Shown: one piece after another, positions 1 to 7,711 of the stretch | Position numbering within the stretch: the first letter of the stretch is position 1 | Layout of the letters: every line of letters starts with the position of its first letter | Assembly (NCBI RefSeq): GCF_014212315.1 | Contig: NZ_JACKXE010000001.1 | Location: 496,001 to 560,000 of the forward strand | DNA: 64,000 nucleotides | Source: Nocardioides luti | GTDB taxonomy: Bacteria; Actinomycetota; Actinomycetes; Propionibacteriales; Nocardioidaceae | Direction: 5' to 3' | Translations under genes and position numbers: made by a program | The notes under the pieces: generated by a model | What the model was told of the DNA's origin: nothing | Database searches by the model: none | What the model saw: the letters and a program-made list of their open reading frames with translations, nothing else

Positions 1-311
1 ACGAGCACCGGGTGCCGCGGCTCGAAGCCGGTCACGTCGTCGTCGGCCCCCAGCAGGCCGGGCACGGACGCGAGCGCCCAGTCGGCGCCCGGCCCCCAGG
101 CCTCGGCGTGGATCTCGCCGTCGGCGGCTCGCACGTCGATGACCAGGGTGGCGACGCCCTCGGGCGTGCGGAGGCCGCGCCAGTGGCGGCCGGCGAGGTC
201 GAGGCGGTAGGTCGGATCGCCGCCGCCGTGCCGCTGCTGCCGCAGGATGTGCGCGGCGGGGCAGGCCCAGTCGGGTCGCCACACACGGGTGCGGGCGGCC
301 TCGGACGACAT
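1..311 (-). CDS. DNA-3-methyladenine glycosylase (AlkA-like), N-terminal part
   Basis: Only the first 103 codons are in the window; the gene runs off the left edge. ATG at 309-311 opens a frame without stops. Visible blocks are WRPDWACP (about residues 11-18), GGGDPTYRLD, RTPEGVATL, EAWGPGADWAL and LLGADDDVTGFEPRHPVL. These are typical of the N-terminal domain of actinobacterial AlkA-type base-excision glycosylases, which remove alkylated purines. The helix-hairpin-helix and catalytic Asp lie outside the window, so the assignment rests on the N-terminal domain alone. It is divergent from the enoyl-CoA hydratase with 83 bases between start codons. Confidence 0.65.
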   Translation of the reverse strand, partial: MSSEAARTRVWRPDWACPAAHILRQQRHGGGDPTYRLDLAGRHWRGLRTPEGVATLVIDVRAADGEIHAEAWGPGADWALASVPGLLGADDDVTGFEPRHPVL

Positions 312-394
312 GCGCACGACGCTAGCCGACCGCGCCGACGCCCGGGCACGGACGCCGGGCGGCATACCCCGACGCGCGTCCTACAGTGACCCGC

Positions 395-1180
395 ATGACG
401 CTCCAGATCGCCGACGAGCACCGTGTCCGCACGCTGACCCTCGACCGGCCGGAGGCGCTGAACGCCTTCAACGAGGAGCTGTACGACGCCACCGCCGAGG
501 CCCTGCTGGCGGCCGCCGAGGACCCGGCGGTCGCGGTGGTCCTGCTCACCGGCAACGGCCGCGGCTTCAGCGCCGGGACCGACCTGCTCGAGATGCACGC
601 GCGCACCACCGACCCGGCGTTCGTGCCCGGGAAGCACGGCTTCCAGGGGTTCCTGGACGCGCTGGTCGCATTCCCGAAGCCTTTGGTCTGCGCGGTCAAC
701 GGCCTGGGGCTCGGCATCGGCGCGACGATCCTCGGCTTCGCCGACCTCGCGTTCATGTCGGCGACCGCCCGGCTCAAGTGCCCCTTCACCAGCCTGGGGG
801 TGGCGCCCGAGGCCGCGTCGTCGTACCTCCTCCCCCTGCTGGTCGGGCGGCAGAACGCCGTCTGGCTGCTGCAGTCCTCGGCGTGGGTCGACGCCGCGAC
901 CGCGCGGGAGATGGGCCTGGTGTGGCAGGTCTGCGAGCCCGACGACCTGCTGCCGACCGCCCGGCGGCACGCCGAGGTCCTGGCGGCGAAGCCGGTCTCG
1001 AGCCTCGTCGCGGTCAAGCGGACGATGACCGAGCCGCTGCGCGCCGGGATCGCGGCGGCGCGGGAGCGGGAGAACGCCGCGTTCGCCGAGCTGATGGGCG
1101 GCCCGGCCAACCGGGAGGCGCTGACGGCGTTCGCCGAGGGACGCGAGCCCGACTTCACGGCGCTGCCGCCCGGCTGGTGA
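395..1180 (+). CDS. enoyl-CoA hydratase/isomerase family protein
   Basis: A 261-residue crotonase-fold protein, the usual family length. The oxyanion-hole segments are GRGFSAGTDLLEM and the NGLGLGIGATILG block. One acidic residue lies in GVAPEAASS, the position and wording seen in delta3,delta2-enoyl-CoA isomerases rather than classical hydratases, which need two glutamates. It could therefore shift double bonds during unsaturated fatty-acid oxidation; this is inference. I chose ATG at 395; an in-frame GTG at 386 adds only three residues. No Shine-Dalgarno precedes it, suggesting a leaderless mRNA. It converges on lepB with 3 bases between the stop codons. Confidence 0.85.
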   Translation: MTLQIADEHRVRTLTLDRPEALNAFNEELYDATAEALLAAAEDPAVAVVLLTGNGRGFSAGTDLLEMHARTTDPAFVPGKHGFQGFLDALVAFPKPLVCAVNGLGLGIGATILGFADLAFMSATARLKCPFTSLGVAPEAASSYLLPLLVGRQNAVWLLQSSAWVDAATAREMGLVWQVCEPDDLLPTARRHAEVLAAKPVSSLVAVKRTMTEPLRAGIAAARERENAAFAELMGGPANREALTAFAEGREPDFTALPPGW

Positions 1181-1183
1181 GGC

Positions 1184-1963
1184 TCAGCCCGCCGGCTTCG
1201 GGTCCGGCACGTCGTCGAAGGAGTCCGGCGTCTCGATCCAGGTGAAGTGGTCGTGCGGCCAGACCAGCACCATCACCTTGCCGACGACGAGGTCGGTGTC
1301 GACGTACTCCTCGCCCTTGCGGCAGCCGAGGTACGGCGCCTTGCACAGGTGCGCCGACGAGTCGCGGGAGTTGTGGCGGTTGTCGCCCATCACGAAGACG
1401 TGCCCGGCCGGCACCGGCCCCGCGCGCCAGTGGCACGACTCGACCATCGGCCCGTTGCAGGTGTCCTGCTCGACGATGTAGCCGCCCTCGCGCAGCGGCT
1501 GGCCGTTGACCGAGATCCGGCCGCGGTCGTCGCAGCACACGATCACGTCGCCGGCCACGCCGATCACCCGCTTCACCAGGTGGCCGCCGGTCGGATAGAG
1601 CCCGATGTGCGACATCCCCCGCGCCAGGAGGCTGGTCGGCCCCTTCGCCTCGTCGGGGTCCAGCCAGCCACCCGGGTCCTCGAAGACGATGACGTCGCCG
1701 CGCTCGGGACCGCCGGACCAGTACGACGGCTTCTCGACCAGGATCCGGTCGTTCTTCACCAGCCCCGGCTCCATGGACTCCGACGGGATGTAGAACGCCT
1801 GCACCAGGAAGATCTTGATCAGGATCGCGAGGGCCACGGCGACGACGACGAGGATCAGCGTCTCCTGCCAGAACGGTCGTCGCCGACGCGCCTGCCCCTC
1901 GCCCATCCGGTCCCCCGCGGCCTTCCCGAGCCGCCCGTGCGTGCTCCGCCGCAGCAGTATCAC
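1184..1963 (-). CDS. lepB: signal peptidase I
   Basis: Type I signal peptidase that cuts leader peptides from Sec/Tat-exported proteins at the outer face of the membrane. One membrane helix spans about residues 35-54, followed by YIPSESMEP with the nucleophile Ser63 (numbered from the GTG). The general-base Lys is in HLVKRVIG, and the GDNRHNSRDS box follows. The C-terminal half carries four Cys (VCCDD, DTCNG, ESCHW) plus HLCKAP and LGCRKG. GTG at 1963 overlaps the stop of the upstream gene as GTGA. An ATG at 1906 with GGGGGA upstream is an alternative start 19 residues further in. It is the last gene of the CYP51 chain. Confidence 0.9.
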   Translation of the reverse strand: MILLRRSTHGRLGKAAGDRMGEGQARRRRPFWQETLILVVVAVALAILIKIFLVQAFYIPSESMEPGLVKNDRILVEKPSYWSGGPERGDVIVFEDPGGWLDPDEAKGPTSLLARGMSHIGLYPTGGHLVKRVIGVAGDVIVCCDDRGRISVNGQPLREGGYIVEQDTCNGPMVESCHWRAGPVPAGHVFVMGDNRHNSRDSSAHLCKAPYLGCRKGEEYVDTDLVVGKVMVLVWPHDHFTWIETPDSFDDVPDPKPAG

Positions 1964-2403
1964 CCGGGAGGGGGCCCGGCGTCAGGACTCTGACCCGGGT
2001 CGGGGCGTCCGGCCCGCCTCGCCTTGGCGATCGTCTCCTCGACGACCGCGTCGAGCCGCGCGCCCGCGGGCCAGCCCGCGTAGTGGCAGACGAACACCAC
2101 GATCTCCCGCAGGGCGGCGTCGTCGAGCTCGCCGTTGGCGTACGCCGCGGGCACCTGGATGCCGAGCACGTCCGCCGAGCCGGTGGCCGCGAGCATCCCG
2201 ATGAGCAGCAGCCGCCGGTCGCGGTCGGAGAGACCGGGCCGGTTCCAGATGTCGGCGAAGAGGTGGTCGGCGGTGTAGCCGAAGAAGGCGTTGCCCTGTC
2301 CGTCGGCGGCCCCGCCCATGTCGAAGCCGTAGACCTGCTCCATCTTCTCCAGGCCGCGGCGGCGGGTCTCGGGCAGGTGGTCGAACGTCCCGGGCTCACT
2401 CAT
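1960..2403 (-). CDS. carboxymuconolactone decarboxylase-like protein
   Basis: A 147-residue all-helical protein of the CMD/AhpD superfamily. The motif block is HLFADIWNRPGLSDRDRRLL, then GMLAATG and EIVVFVCHYAGWPAGARL. The peroxidatic CxxC of AhpD is absent, so a peroxidase role is unlikely and the reaction is unknown; related proteins act on lactones or are uncharacterised. ATG at 2403 overlaps the previous stop by 8 nt and its own stop overlaps lepB by 4 nt. Its position matches the CMD gene at the end of the mycobacterial cyp51 neighbourhood (Rv0771, from memory), which suggests a shared pathway. Confidence 0.8.
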   Translation of the reverse strand: MSEPGTFDHLPETRRRGLEKMEQVYGFDMGGAADGQGNAFFGYTADHLFADIWNRPGLSDRDRRLLLIGMLAATGSADVLGIQVPAAYANGELDDAALREIVVFVCHYAGWPAGARLDAVVEETIAKARRAGRPDPGQSPDAGPPPG

Positions 2404-3292
2404 CGGTGCCCTCCTGGGCGTGGTCGGGCGGGGTGGTCGTCGGCAGGCCCAGGCCGGGCCCGAGGCGCTCGAGGGCGAGCCGGGCGAGGGGCACGTCGAT
2501 GCCGAGGTCGTCGGCGAGCTCGGTGGCGAGGCGCAGGTCCTTCTCCCCCAGCGCGCGCACGTGGCCGAGGACGTCGAACCAGAAGTCGTCGGGGTCGACC
2601 GGGGCCGTCGTGGCGCGGTGCATGATCGCGCCCGGCCCGCCGGTGACGGCGTCGGTGTGCCGGACCACCCGGCCCAGCTCGAGCAGGTCGAGCCCGGCCG
2701 CCTCGGCCAGCCGCTGCGCCTCGGTGACGGCCGTGAAGGCGACGAAGTGGACGAGGTTGCGGGCCAGCTTCATCCGGGTGCCCGCGCCGACCGGCCCGGC
2801 GTGCACCACGTGCGAGCCCAGGGTCGCGAACGGCCCGGCGCAGGCGGCGAAGGCCTCGTCGCTGCCGCCCACCAGGATCGCCAGCGTGCCGTCGGCCGCT
2901 CCCATGGCGCCGCCGCTCACCGGCGCGTCGACGAGGCGTACGCCGTGCCGCTCGGCCGTGATCGCGAGCTGGCGCGGGGTGGCGGGCGCGACCGTGGAGT
3001 GGATCGCGACCGTGAGCCCGTCGTGCGCGGCGCCGAGCACCTGGCCGAGGACGTCGCGCACCTGCTCGTCGTCGCGGACCATCACGCACACGAGGTCGAC
3101 GGCGGCCGCGAGCTCGGCGACGCTGCCCGCCGCGGTCGCGCCGGCCGCCTCCAGCTCCGCGAGCGGCGCCGGCTCCACGTCGTACACCCAGAGCCCGGCG
3201 GGCCGGGTCGCGAGCCGCAGCGCCATCGGCCTGCCGATGTTGCCGAGCCCGACGAAGCCGACGCGGGTGTCGTCGCCGGTGCGCGTGGTCAC
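2396..3292 (-). CDS. NAD(P)-dependent beta-hydroxyacid dehydrogenase
   Basis: A 298-residue member of the 3-hydroxyisobutyrate/6-phosphogluconate dehydrogenase family, which oxidises beta-hydroxy acids with NAD(P). The Rossmann fingerprint GFVGLGNIGRPMA is at residues 12-24, the substrate loop is DAPVSGGAMGA, and the catalytic Lys sits in GAGTRMKLARN. The C-terminal helical domain is complete. GTG at 3292 overlaps the stop of the SDR gene (GTGA). The natural substrate is unknown; by context it would act after the P450, SDR and aldehyde dehydrogenase steps. It corresponds in order to Rv0770 of M. tuberculosis. Confidence 0.88.
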   Translation of the reverse strand: MTTRTGDDTRVGFVGLGNIGRPMALRLATRPAGLWVYDVEPAPLAELEAAGATAAGSVAELAAAVDLVCVMVRDDEQVRDVLGQVLGAAHDGLTVAIHSTVAPATPRQLAITAERHGVRLVDAPVSGGAMGAADGTLAILVGGSDEAFAACAGPFATLGSHVVHAGPVGAGTRMKLARNLVHFVAFTAVTEAQRLAEAAGLDLLELGRVVRHTDAVTGGPGAIMHRATTAPVDPDDFWFDVLGHVRALGEKDLRLATELADDLGIDVPLARLALERLGPGLGLPTTTPPDHAQEGTDE

Positions 3293-4032
3293 CGGAAGAC
3301 CTGCCCGCCGTCGACGGCGAGGACCTGGCCGGTGACCCAGGCGGCCTCGTCGGAGAGCAGGAAGAGGCAGGCGCCGACGAGGTCCTGCGGCTGGCCCATC
3401 CGCTTGATCGCGAGCCCCTTCACCAGGTCCCTCGCCGCGTCGCCGGCCTGCACCCGCGTGGCCTCGGTGTCGGTGGGGCCGGGGGCGACCGCGTTGACGC
3501 GGATCCGCATCCCGCCGAGCTCGTGCGCGAGCTGCTGGGTCAGGCCGTTCATGCCGACCTTGGCGAGGCCGTAGAAGCCGGAGTAGAGCCAGGCCGCCGT
3601 GCTGCTCTGGTTGACGATCGCGCCGCCGCCGCGGGCCTGCATGTGGGGGTAGCAGGCGCGGGTCATCAGCAGCGCGCCGTCCATGTTCACCGCCATGAAG
3701 CGGCGGTAGTAGTCCCAGTCGACGCTGACGAGCAGGTCGAACTCCATCGCGCCGTAGATCGCCGCGTTGTTGACGAGCAGGTCGATCCCGCCGAGCTCCT
3801 CGACGGTGCGCGCGGCCAGCGCGAGCGTGGACTCCGGCGACGACACGTCGGTCTCGACGAACAGTGCGCGACCGCCGGCCGCCTCGATGGCGGCGGCCAC
3901 CCGCTCCCCCGCCGCGACGTCGATGTCCGCGACCACGACGGCCGCCCCCTCGGCCGCGAGCGCGTGTGCGTAGGCCTCGCCGATCCCCTGCGCCGCGCCC
4001 GTGACGACGGCGACCTTGTCCTGGAAACGCAT
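3289..4032 (-). CDS. short-chain dehydrogenase/reductase
   Basis: A classical 247-residue SDR that should oxidise an alcohol or reduce a ketone with NAD(P). It shows TGAAQGIG for cofactor binding, LLVNNAAIYG, the catalytic Ser in NQSSTA and YGLAK as the Tyr-Lys pair. The end, VTGQVLAVDGGQ, is typical of the family. The start is set at ATG 4032 because GAGGAG lies six bases upstream; a GTG four codons earlier would place the ribosome site inside the gene. It follows the aldehyde dehydrogenase after 22 bases and overlaps the next gene by 4 nt. Counterpart by order: Rv0769. Confidence 0.88.
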   Translation of the reverse strand: MRFQDKVAVVTGAAQGIGEAYAHALAAEGAAVVVADIDVAAGERVAAAIEAAGGRALFVETDVSSPESTLALAARTVEELGGIDLLVNNAAIYGAMEFDLLVSVDWDYYRRFMAVNMDGALLMTRACYPHMQARGGGAIVNQSSTAAWLYSGFYGLAKVGMNGLTQQLAHELGGMRIRVNAVAPGPTDTEATRVQAGDAARDLVKGLAIKRMGQPQDLVGACLFLLSDEAAWVTGQVLAVDGGQVFR

Positions 4033-4054
4033 CCCGCTCCTCACGCCGGCTCCC

Positions 4055-5506
4055 TCATGCTGGTTGGGCGATCGTCTTGGTCTCGAGGTACTCCTCGAAG
4101 CCGGCCACGCCCATCTCCCGGCCGAGGCCGGACTGCTTGTAGCCGCCGAACGGCGCGTCGGGGCTGAACCACACGCCGCCGTTGACGGCCACCGTGCCGG
4201 TGCGGATCCGGGCGGCGACGGCCCGCGCGCGCTCCAGCGAGCCGGACTCGACCGAGCCCGAGAGGCCGTACGCCGACGCGTTGGCGATCCGCACGGCGTC
4301 GTCGTCCCCGTCGTGCGCGATCACCACCAGCACCGGGCCGAAGATCTCCTCCTGCGCCAGCCGGCTGGTGTTGTCGAGCCCGGCCACCACGGTCGGCTCG
4401 ACCCAGAAGCCGTCCTGCTCGATGACGTGGCCGCCGGTGGCGAACGTCCCGCCCTCCTCCTCGGCCAGCCGCAGGTAGGCCTCGACCCGGTCGCGCTGCA
4501 CCTGCGAGATGACCGGGCCGCAGATCGCGCCGGGATCGGTCGGGTCCTTGGCGCCGATCGACGCCATGGTGGCGGCGGCGACCTCCACCGCCTCGTCGTA
4601 CCGCGCGCGCGGCACCACCAGCCGCGTCGTGATCGCGCAGCCCTGGCCGGCGTGGAGGCAGGCGGTGAACGCCGTCGCGGCGGCGGCCGCGGCGAGGTCG
4701 GCGTCGTCGAGCACGATCGCCGCGGACTTGCCGCCCAGCTCCAGGAAGACCCGCTTCAGCGTCGGCGCCGCGGCCGCCATGATCGCGCGGCCGGTGGCGG
4801 TCGAGCCGGTGAACGACACCATGTCGACGCGCGGATCCGTGGTCAGCCGGGCGGCCACCTCGTCCGACCGCGGGGTGACGACGTTGAGGACGCCGGGCGG
4901 CAGGTCGGTGCGCTCCGCGGCCAGCCGCCCGAGCTCGGCCGCCACCCACGGCGTGTCCGGGGCCGGCTTGAGCACCACGGTGCAGCCGGCGGCCAGGGCC
5001 GGCCCGACCTTGGCGAGGTTGATCTGGGTCGGCACGTTCCACGGCGTGATCGCGGCGACCACGCCGACCGGCTCGCGGCGCACCGTCCGGCGGGAGGGGA
5101 TGCCCATCGGCCGCGCCACCCCGAGGTCGGTCTCCCAGGCGTAGCCCTCGGCGAGGTCCGTGACCCAGCGCAACCCCTCGACCGGCACCTCGAAGCCGGC
5201 CGCGACCATCATGAAGCCGGGCATGCCGACCTCGGCGGTCGTCAGCGCCTCGAAGGACTCCCGCTCCTCCAGCAGTGCGGCGTGCAGCTGACGGAGGCAG
5301 CGCACCCGCAGGGCGACGTCCGTGGACCAGTCGGTCTCGTCGAAGGCCCGCCGAGCGGCGGCGATCGCGGCGTCCACGTCGTCGGCCGTCGCGTCGGGCG
5401 CCTGCCCGATCTCGCGACCGGTGGCCGGGTTCAGGACGGCGTACGACGCCCCGTCGCTCGCCTCCGTGAGCCGACCGTCCACCAGCAGGCGGGCGGGGGC
5501 AGTCAC
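4055..5506 (-). CDS. aldehyde dehydrogenase family protein
   Basis: A 483-residue NAD(P)-dependent aldehyde dehydrogenase that oxidises an aldehyde to an acid. Motifs in order are AITPWNVPTQINLAK, GCTVVLKPAPDTP, SFTGSTATGR, LELGGKSA with the general-base Glu, and HAGQGCAITTR with the catalytic Cys. FGPVLVV and FGGYKQSGLGREMG close the protein. GTG at 5506 overlaps the stop of the NTF2-fold gene as GTGA and gives the normal family length; the open frame continues upstream but only as a shadow of the neighbour. It corresponds by context to mycobacterial aldA (Rv0768). The substrate is unknown. Confidence 0.9.
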   Translation of the reverse strand: MTAPARLLVDGRLTEASDGASYAVLNPATGREIGQAPDATADDVDAAIAAARRAFDETDWSTDVALRVRCLRQLHAALLEERESFEALTTAEVGMPGFMMVAAGFEVPVEGLRWVTDLAEGYAWETDLGVARPMGIPSRRTVRREPVGVVAAITPWNVPTQINLAKVGPALAAGCTVVLKPAPDTPWVAAELGRLAAERTDLPPGVLNVVTPRSDEVAARLTTDPRVDMVSFTGSTATGRAIMAAAAPTLKRVFLELGGKSAAIVLDDADLAAAAAATAFTACLHAGQGCAITTRLVVPRARYDEAVEVAAATMASIGAKDPTDPGAICGPVISQVQRDRVEAYLRLAEEEGGTFATGGHVIEQDGFWVEPTVVAGLDNTSRLAQEEIFGPVLVVIAHDGDDDAVRIANASAYGLSGSVESGSLERARAVAARIRTGTVAVNGGVWFSPDAPFGGYKQSGLGREMGVAGFEEYLETKTIAQPA

Positions 5507-6096
5507 GGGCGCTCCCCCTTGGCCGCGTGCTCCCCCGCGTCGACCGGCGGCGGCCAGACCGTCGACGGCAGGTCGGCCAGCCGGTAGTGCCCGGGCTGCG
5601 TCATCCCGTCCAGCCCCATCCGGTCGAGCAGGCCCTGCGGCGCCCTGCCGGACCCGGCCAGCGCGAGGAACGTCGTGGCAGTCGAGCCGAGGTCGAACCA
5701 GTCGCGCTGCCAGCCGATCTCGAGGCCATCGGGCCCCGCGACCAGGCCGAACCACGAGCCGCCGATGCCGAGGATCTCGTACTCCTTGCCGGAGTCGTCC
5801 GCGATCCCGGCACGCTGGCGCCAGAAGCCGATGACCATGCCGTTCGACTCGTCCATCACGGTCGCGACGTAGTCGTAGTGCCAGCCGTCGAGGCCGGCCA
5901 TCTCGGTGCCGAGCGCCCAGTCCCGGATCTGCTCGCGGCCGACGGCCATGAAGTGCTCGTCGGGGGTGTACATCCAGCCGTACGTCGCGTCCTCGGCGTA
6001 CGAGTCAGCGAGCACCCGCCAGTCGTTGCGCCGCTCGGCCTCCCGGTTCGCCGCCAGCCAGCCCTGCCAGAACGCGTCCATGTCGCTGCGGTTCAC
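5503..6096 (-). CDS. NTF2-like (SnoaL-fold) protein
   Basis: A 197-residue protein with an NTF2-type cone fold, suggested by FWQGWLAANREAERRNDWRVLADSY, the DATYGWMYTPDE segment and WALGTEMAGLDGWHY. NTF2-like proteins in steroid and polyketide pathways act as isomerases, cyclases or hydroxylase partners. No catalytic Asp pair can be named here. GTG at 6096 overlaps the ferredoxin stop and has AGGAGG eight bases upstream, which fixes the start. Encoded between the CYP51 ferredoxin and the aldehyde dehydrogenase, it probably handles the same small molecule. Function otherwise unknown. Confidence 0.75.
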   Translation of the reverse strand: MNRSDMDAFWQGWLAANREAERRNDWRVLADSYAEDATYGWMYTPDEHFMAVGREQIRDWALGTEMAGLDGWHYDYVATVMDESNGMVIGFWRQRAGIADDSGKEYEILGIGGSWFGLVAGPDGLEIGWQRDWFDLGSTATTFLALAGSGRAPQGLLDRMGLDGMTQPGHYRLADLPSTVWPPPVDAGEHAAKGERP

Positions 6097-6293
6097 GAGT
6101 CCTCCTCTACGCCCAGCGCCCTCGCCGGGCAGTACCGCACGGCGTCCTCGACCTGCGGCCGCAGGTCCTCGTCGGGGTGCTCCTGCAGGACCACGACCCG
6201 GTCGGCGCCCTCGTCGAAGCCGAACACGGTCGGCGCCTCGCCCTGGCACATCCGGTGCGCCTGGCACAGGTCCAGGTCGGCGGAGACCCTCAT
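6093..6293 (-). CDS. 3Fe-4S ferredoxin, partner of CYP51
   Basis: A 66-residue bacterial ferredoxin of the C-x5-C-xn-CP type: LCQAHRMCQGEAP and RYCPARAL supply three cysteines, so a [3Fe-4S] cluster is expected. Such ferredoxins pass electrons to the adjacent P450. It starts inside the end of the cyp51 gene region: ATG at 6293 with GGTGA upstream is preferred; a GTG at 6302 that overlaps the cyp51 stop is the alternative and adds three residues. No ferredoxin reductase gene is nearby, so the reductase must be elsewhere. Counterpart by order: Rv0763c. Confidence 0.92.
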   Translation of the reverse strand: MRVSADLDLCQAHRMCQGEAPTVFGFDEGADRVVVLQEHPDEDLRPQVEDAVRYCPARALGVEEDS

Positions 6294-6298
6294 CGCGC

Positions 6299-7711
6299 TC
6301 ACCGCCCGGCCCGCCGTCGGTAGCGGACCCGGCACGGCTGCTCGAGCTGGATGACCATCTTGGAGACGTCGTCGCGGTAGGACTCCGACGGCTGCGCCAT
6401 CGCGAACTCGTAGTCGCGCAGCAGCACCGAGAAGATCGCCTTGAGCTGCATCATCGCGAAGGCTGAGCCGACGCAGCGGTGCCGGCCGGCGCCGAACGGG
6501 ATCCACGTCCAGCGGTTGAGCAGGTCCTCCTGCCGGGGGTCGAGGTAGCGCCCCGGGTCGAAGCGGTCGGGCTCGGGGAAGTCCTCGGGGATCCGGTTCG
6601 ACACCTTCGGGGTCGCCCCGACCATCGAGCCGGGGGCGATCGTGTGCCCACCCAGCTCGACCTCCTCCTGCACCACGCGCAGCAGCAGGATCAGCGGCGG
6701 GTGCAGCCGCAGGGTCTCCTTGAGCGCGGCCTCGAGGCGCGGGATCGCGCGCAGCGCCTGGAAGGAGATCTCGGAGCCGTCCGCGTAGAGGTCGTCGAGC
6801 TCGGCGGTGACGTCGGCCAGCACCTCGGGGTGCCGCAGCAGCTCGATCAGGGTCCACGCGGCGGTCCCCGACGAGGTGTGGTGGCCCGCGAACATCATCG
6901 AGATGAAGATCCCGGTGATGGCGTCGGCCGAGTAGTGCGGCGACCCGTCCGGCTCCGTCAGCGAGACCAGCACGTCGAGCAGGTCGCGCTCCTCGCGCGG
7001 GACGGCGCCGCGGGCGACCCGCTTGTCGATGATCGCCTGGACGAGCCCCACGAGCTCGAGCCGGGCGGCATCCCGCTCGCGGAAGCTCGCGATGTCGGCG
7101 TACGGGTCGACGAACGCGAGCGCGTCGGTGCCCTTCTCCAGGCGGTGGTAGTGGTGGGCGAACGACGCGTCGAGCTCCTCGCGGAACGGCGTGCCGACCA
7201 GGCAGGCCGACGTCGTGTAGATCGTGAGCTCGGCGAACCAGTCGAGCAGGTCGATCTCGCCCTCGTCGCCCCAGTCCGCGACCATCCGGCGGATCTCGTG
7301 CTCGATCGTGGCGGCGTGGCCGCGCATCATGTCGCCGCGCAGCGCCTGGTTCCGCAGCATCTCCTGCCGCTGTTCGGGGGTCGCGTCGAAGACGACGCCC
7401 TCGCCGAAGATCGGCGTCATGAAGGGGTACGCCGCGCCCTGGTCCAGCACGGAGTCCGGCGCGCGGAAGAACGCCTCGTTGGCCTCGGCCCCGCTGACCA
7501 GCACGACGTCGCGGTCGGCCAGCCGGAAGCGGCCGACGTCCCCGCACTCGTCGCGGACCCGCTGCAGCAGGCCGATCGGGTCCTCGCGCAGCTCCTGCAG
7601 GTGGCCGTGCGGGTCGTCGGGGTGCCGGCGCGAGACCTCGCGCACTCCGGTGGTCGAGGAAGGCGCGCCAGCGCCTGTCTCGAAACCTCCGTCAGGATCC
7701 GGGCCGCTCAT
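6299..7711 (-). CDS. cyp51: cytochrome P450 of the CYP51 family (sterol 14-alpha-demethylase type)
   Basis: 470 residues. Sequence blocks are strikingly close to M. tuberculosis CYP51 as I remember it: DPIGLLQRVRDECGDVG, YPFMTPIFGEGVVFDA, FISMMFAGHHTSSGTA (I helix with the CYP51 His-Thr pair), LKETLRLHPPL (ExxR) and IPFGAGRHRCVGSAFAMMQ (haem Cys). The family removes the 14-alpha methyl of sterols, but no sterol synthesis genes are seen here and the bacterial substrate is unproven. ATG at 7711 overlaps the SDR stop. The first 30 residues are not P450-like and residues 8-21 are encoded by an intergenic-type repeat. A GTG at codon 23 is a possible original start. Confidence 0.93.
   Translation of the reverse strand: MSGPDPDGGFETGAGAPSSTTGVREVSRRHPDDPHGHLQELREDPIGLLQRVRDECGDVGRFRLADRDVVLVSGAEANEAFFRAPDSVLDQGAAYPFMTPIFGEGVVFDATPEQRQEMLRNQALRGDMMRGHAATIEHEIRRMVADWGDEGEIDLLDWFAELTIYTTSACLVGTPFREELDASFAHHYHRLEKGTDALAFVDPYADIASFRERDAARLELVGLVQAIIDKRVARGAVPREERDLLDVLVSLTEPDGSPHYSADAITGIFISMMFAGHHTSSGTAAWTLIELLRHPEVLADVTAELDDLYADGSEISFQALRAIPRLEAALKETLRLHPPLILLLRVVQEEVELGGHTIAPGSMVGATPKVSNRIPEDFPEPDRFDPGRYLDPRQEDLLNRWTWIPFGAGRHRCVGSAFAMMQLKAIFSVLLRDYEFAMAQPSESYRDDVSKMVIQLEQPCRVRYRRRAGR
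7649..7690. repeat. dispersed palindromic repeat inside the cyp51 N-terminus
   Basis: A 42-bp copy of the GGTGGTT...AACCACC repeat that also lies at 48264-48305 (37 of 42 bases the same by eye). It occupies exactly codons 8-21 of cyp51, in frame, and encodes a Gly/Ser/Thr-rich stretch. Confidence 0.8.

Noticed and set aside
386-394. GTG start for the enoyl-CoA hydratase
   Set aside because: It adds only three residues not typical of the family; ATG at 395 fits better.
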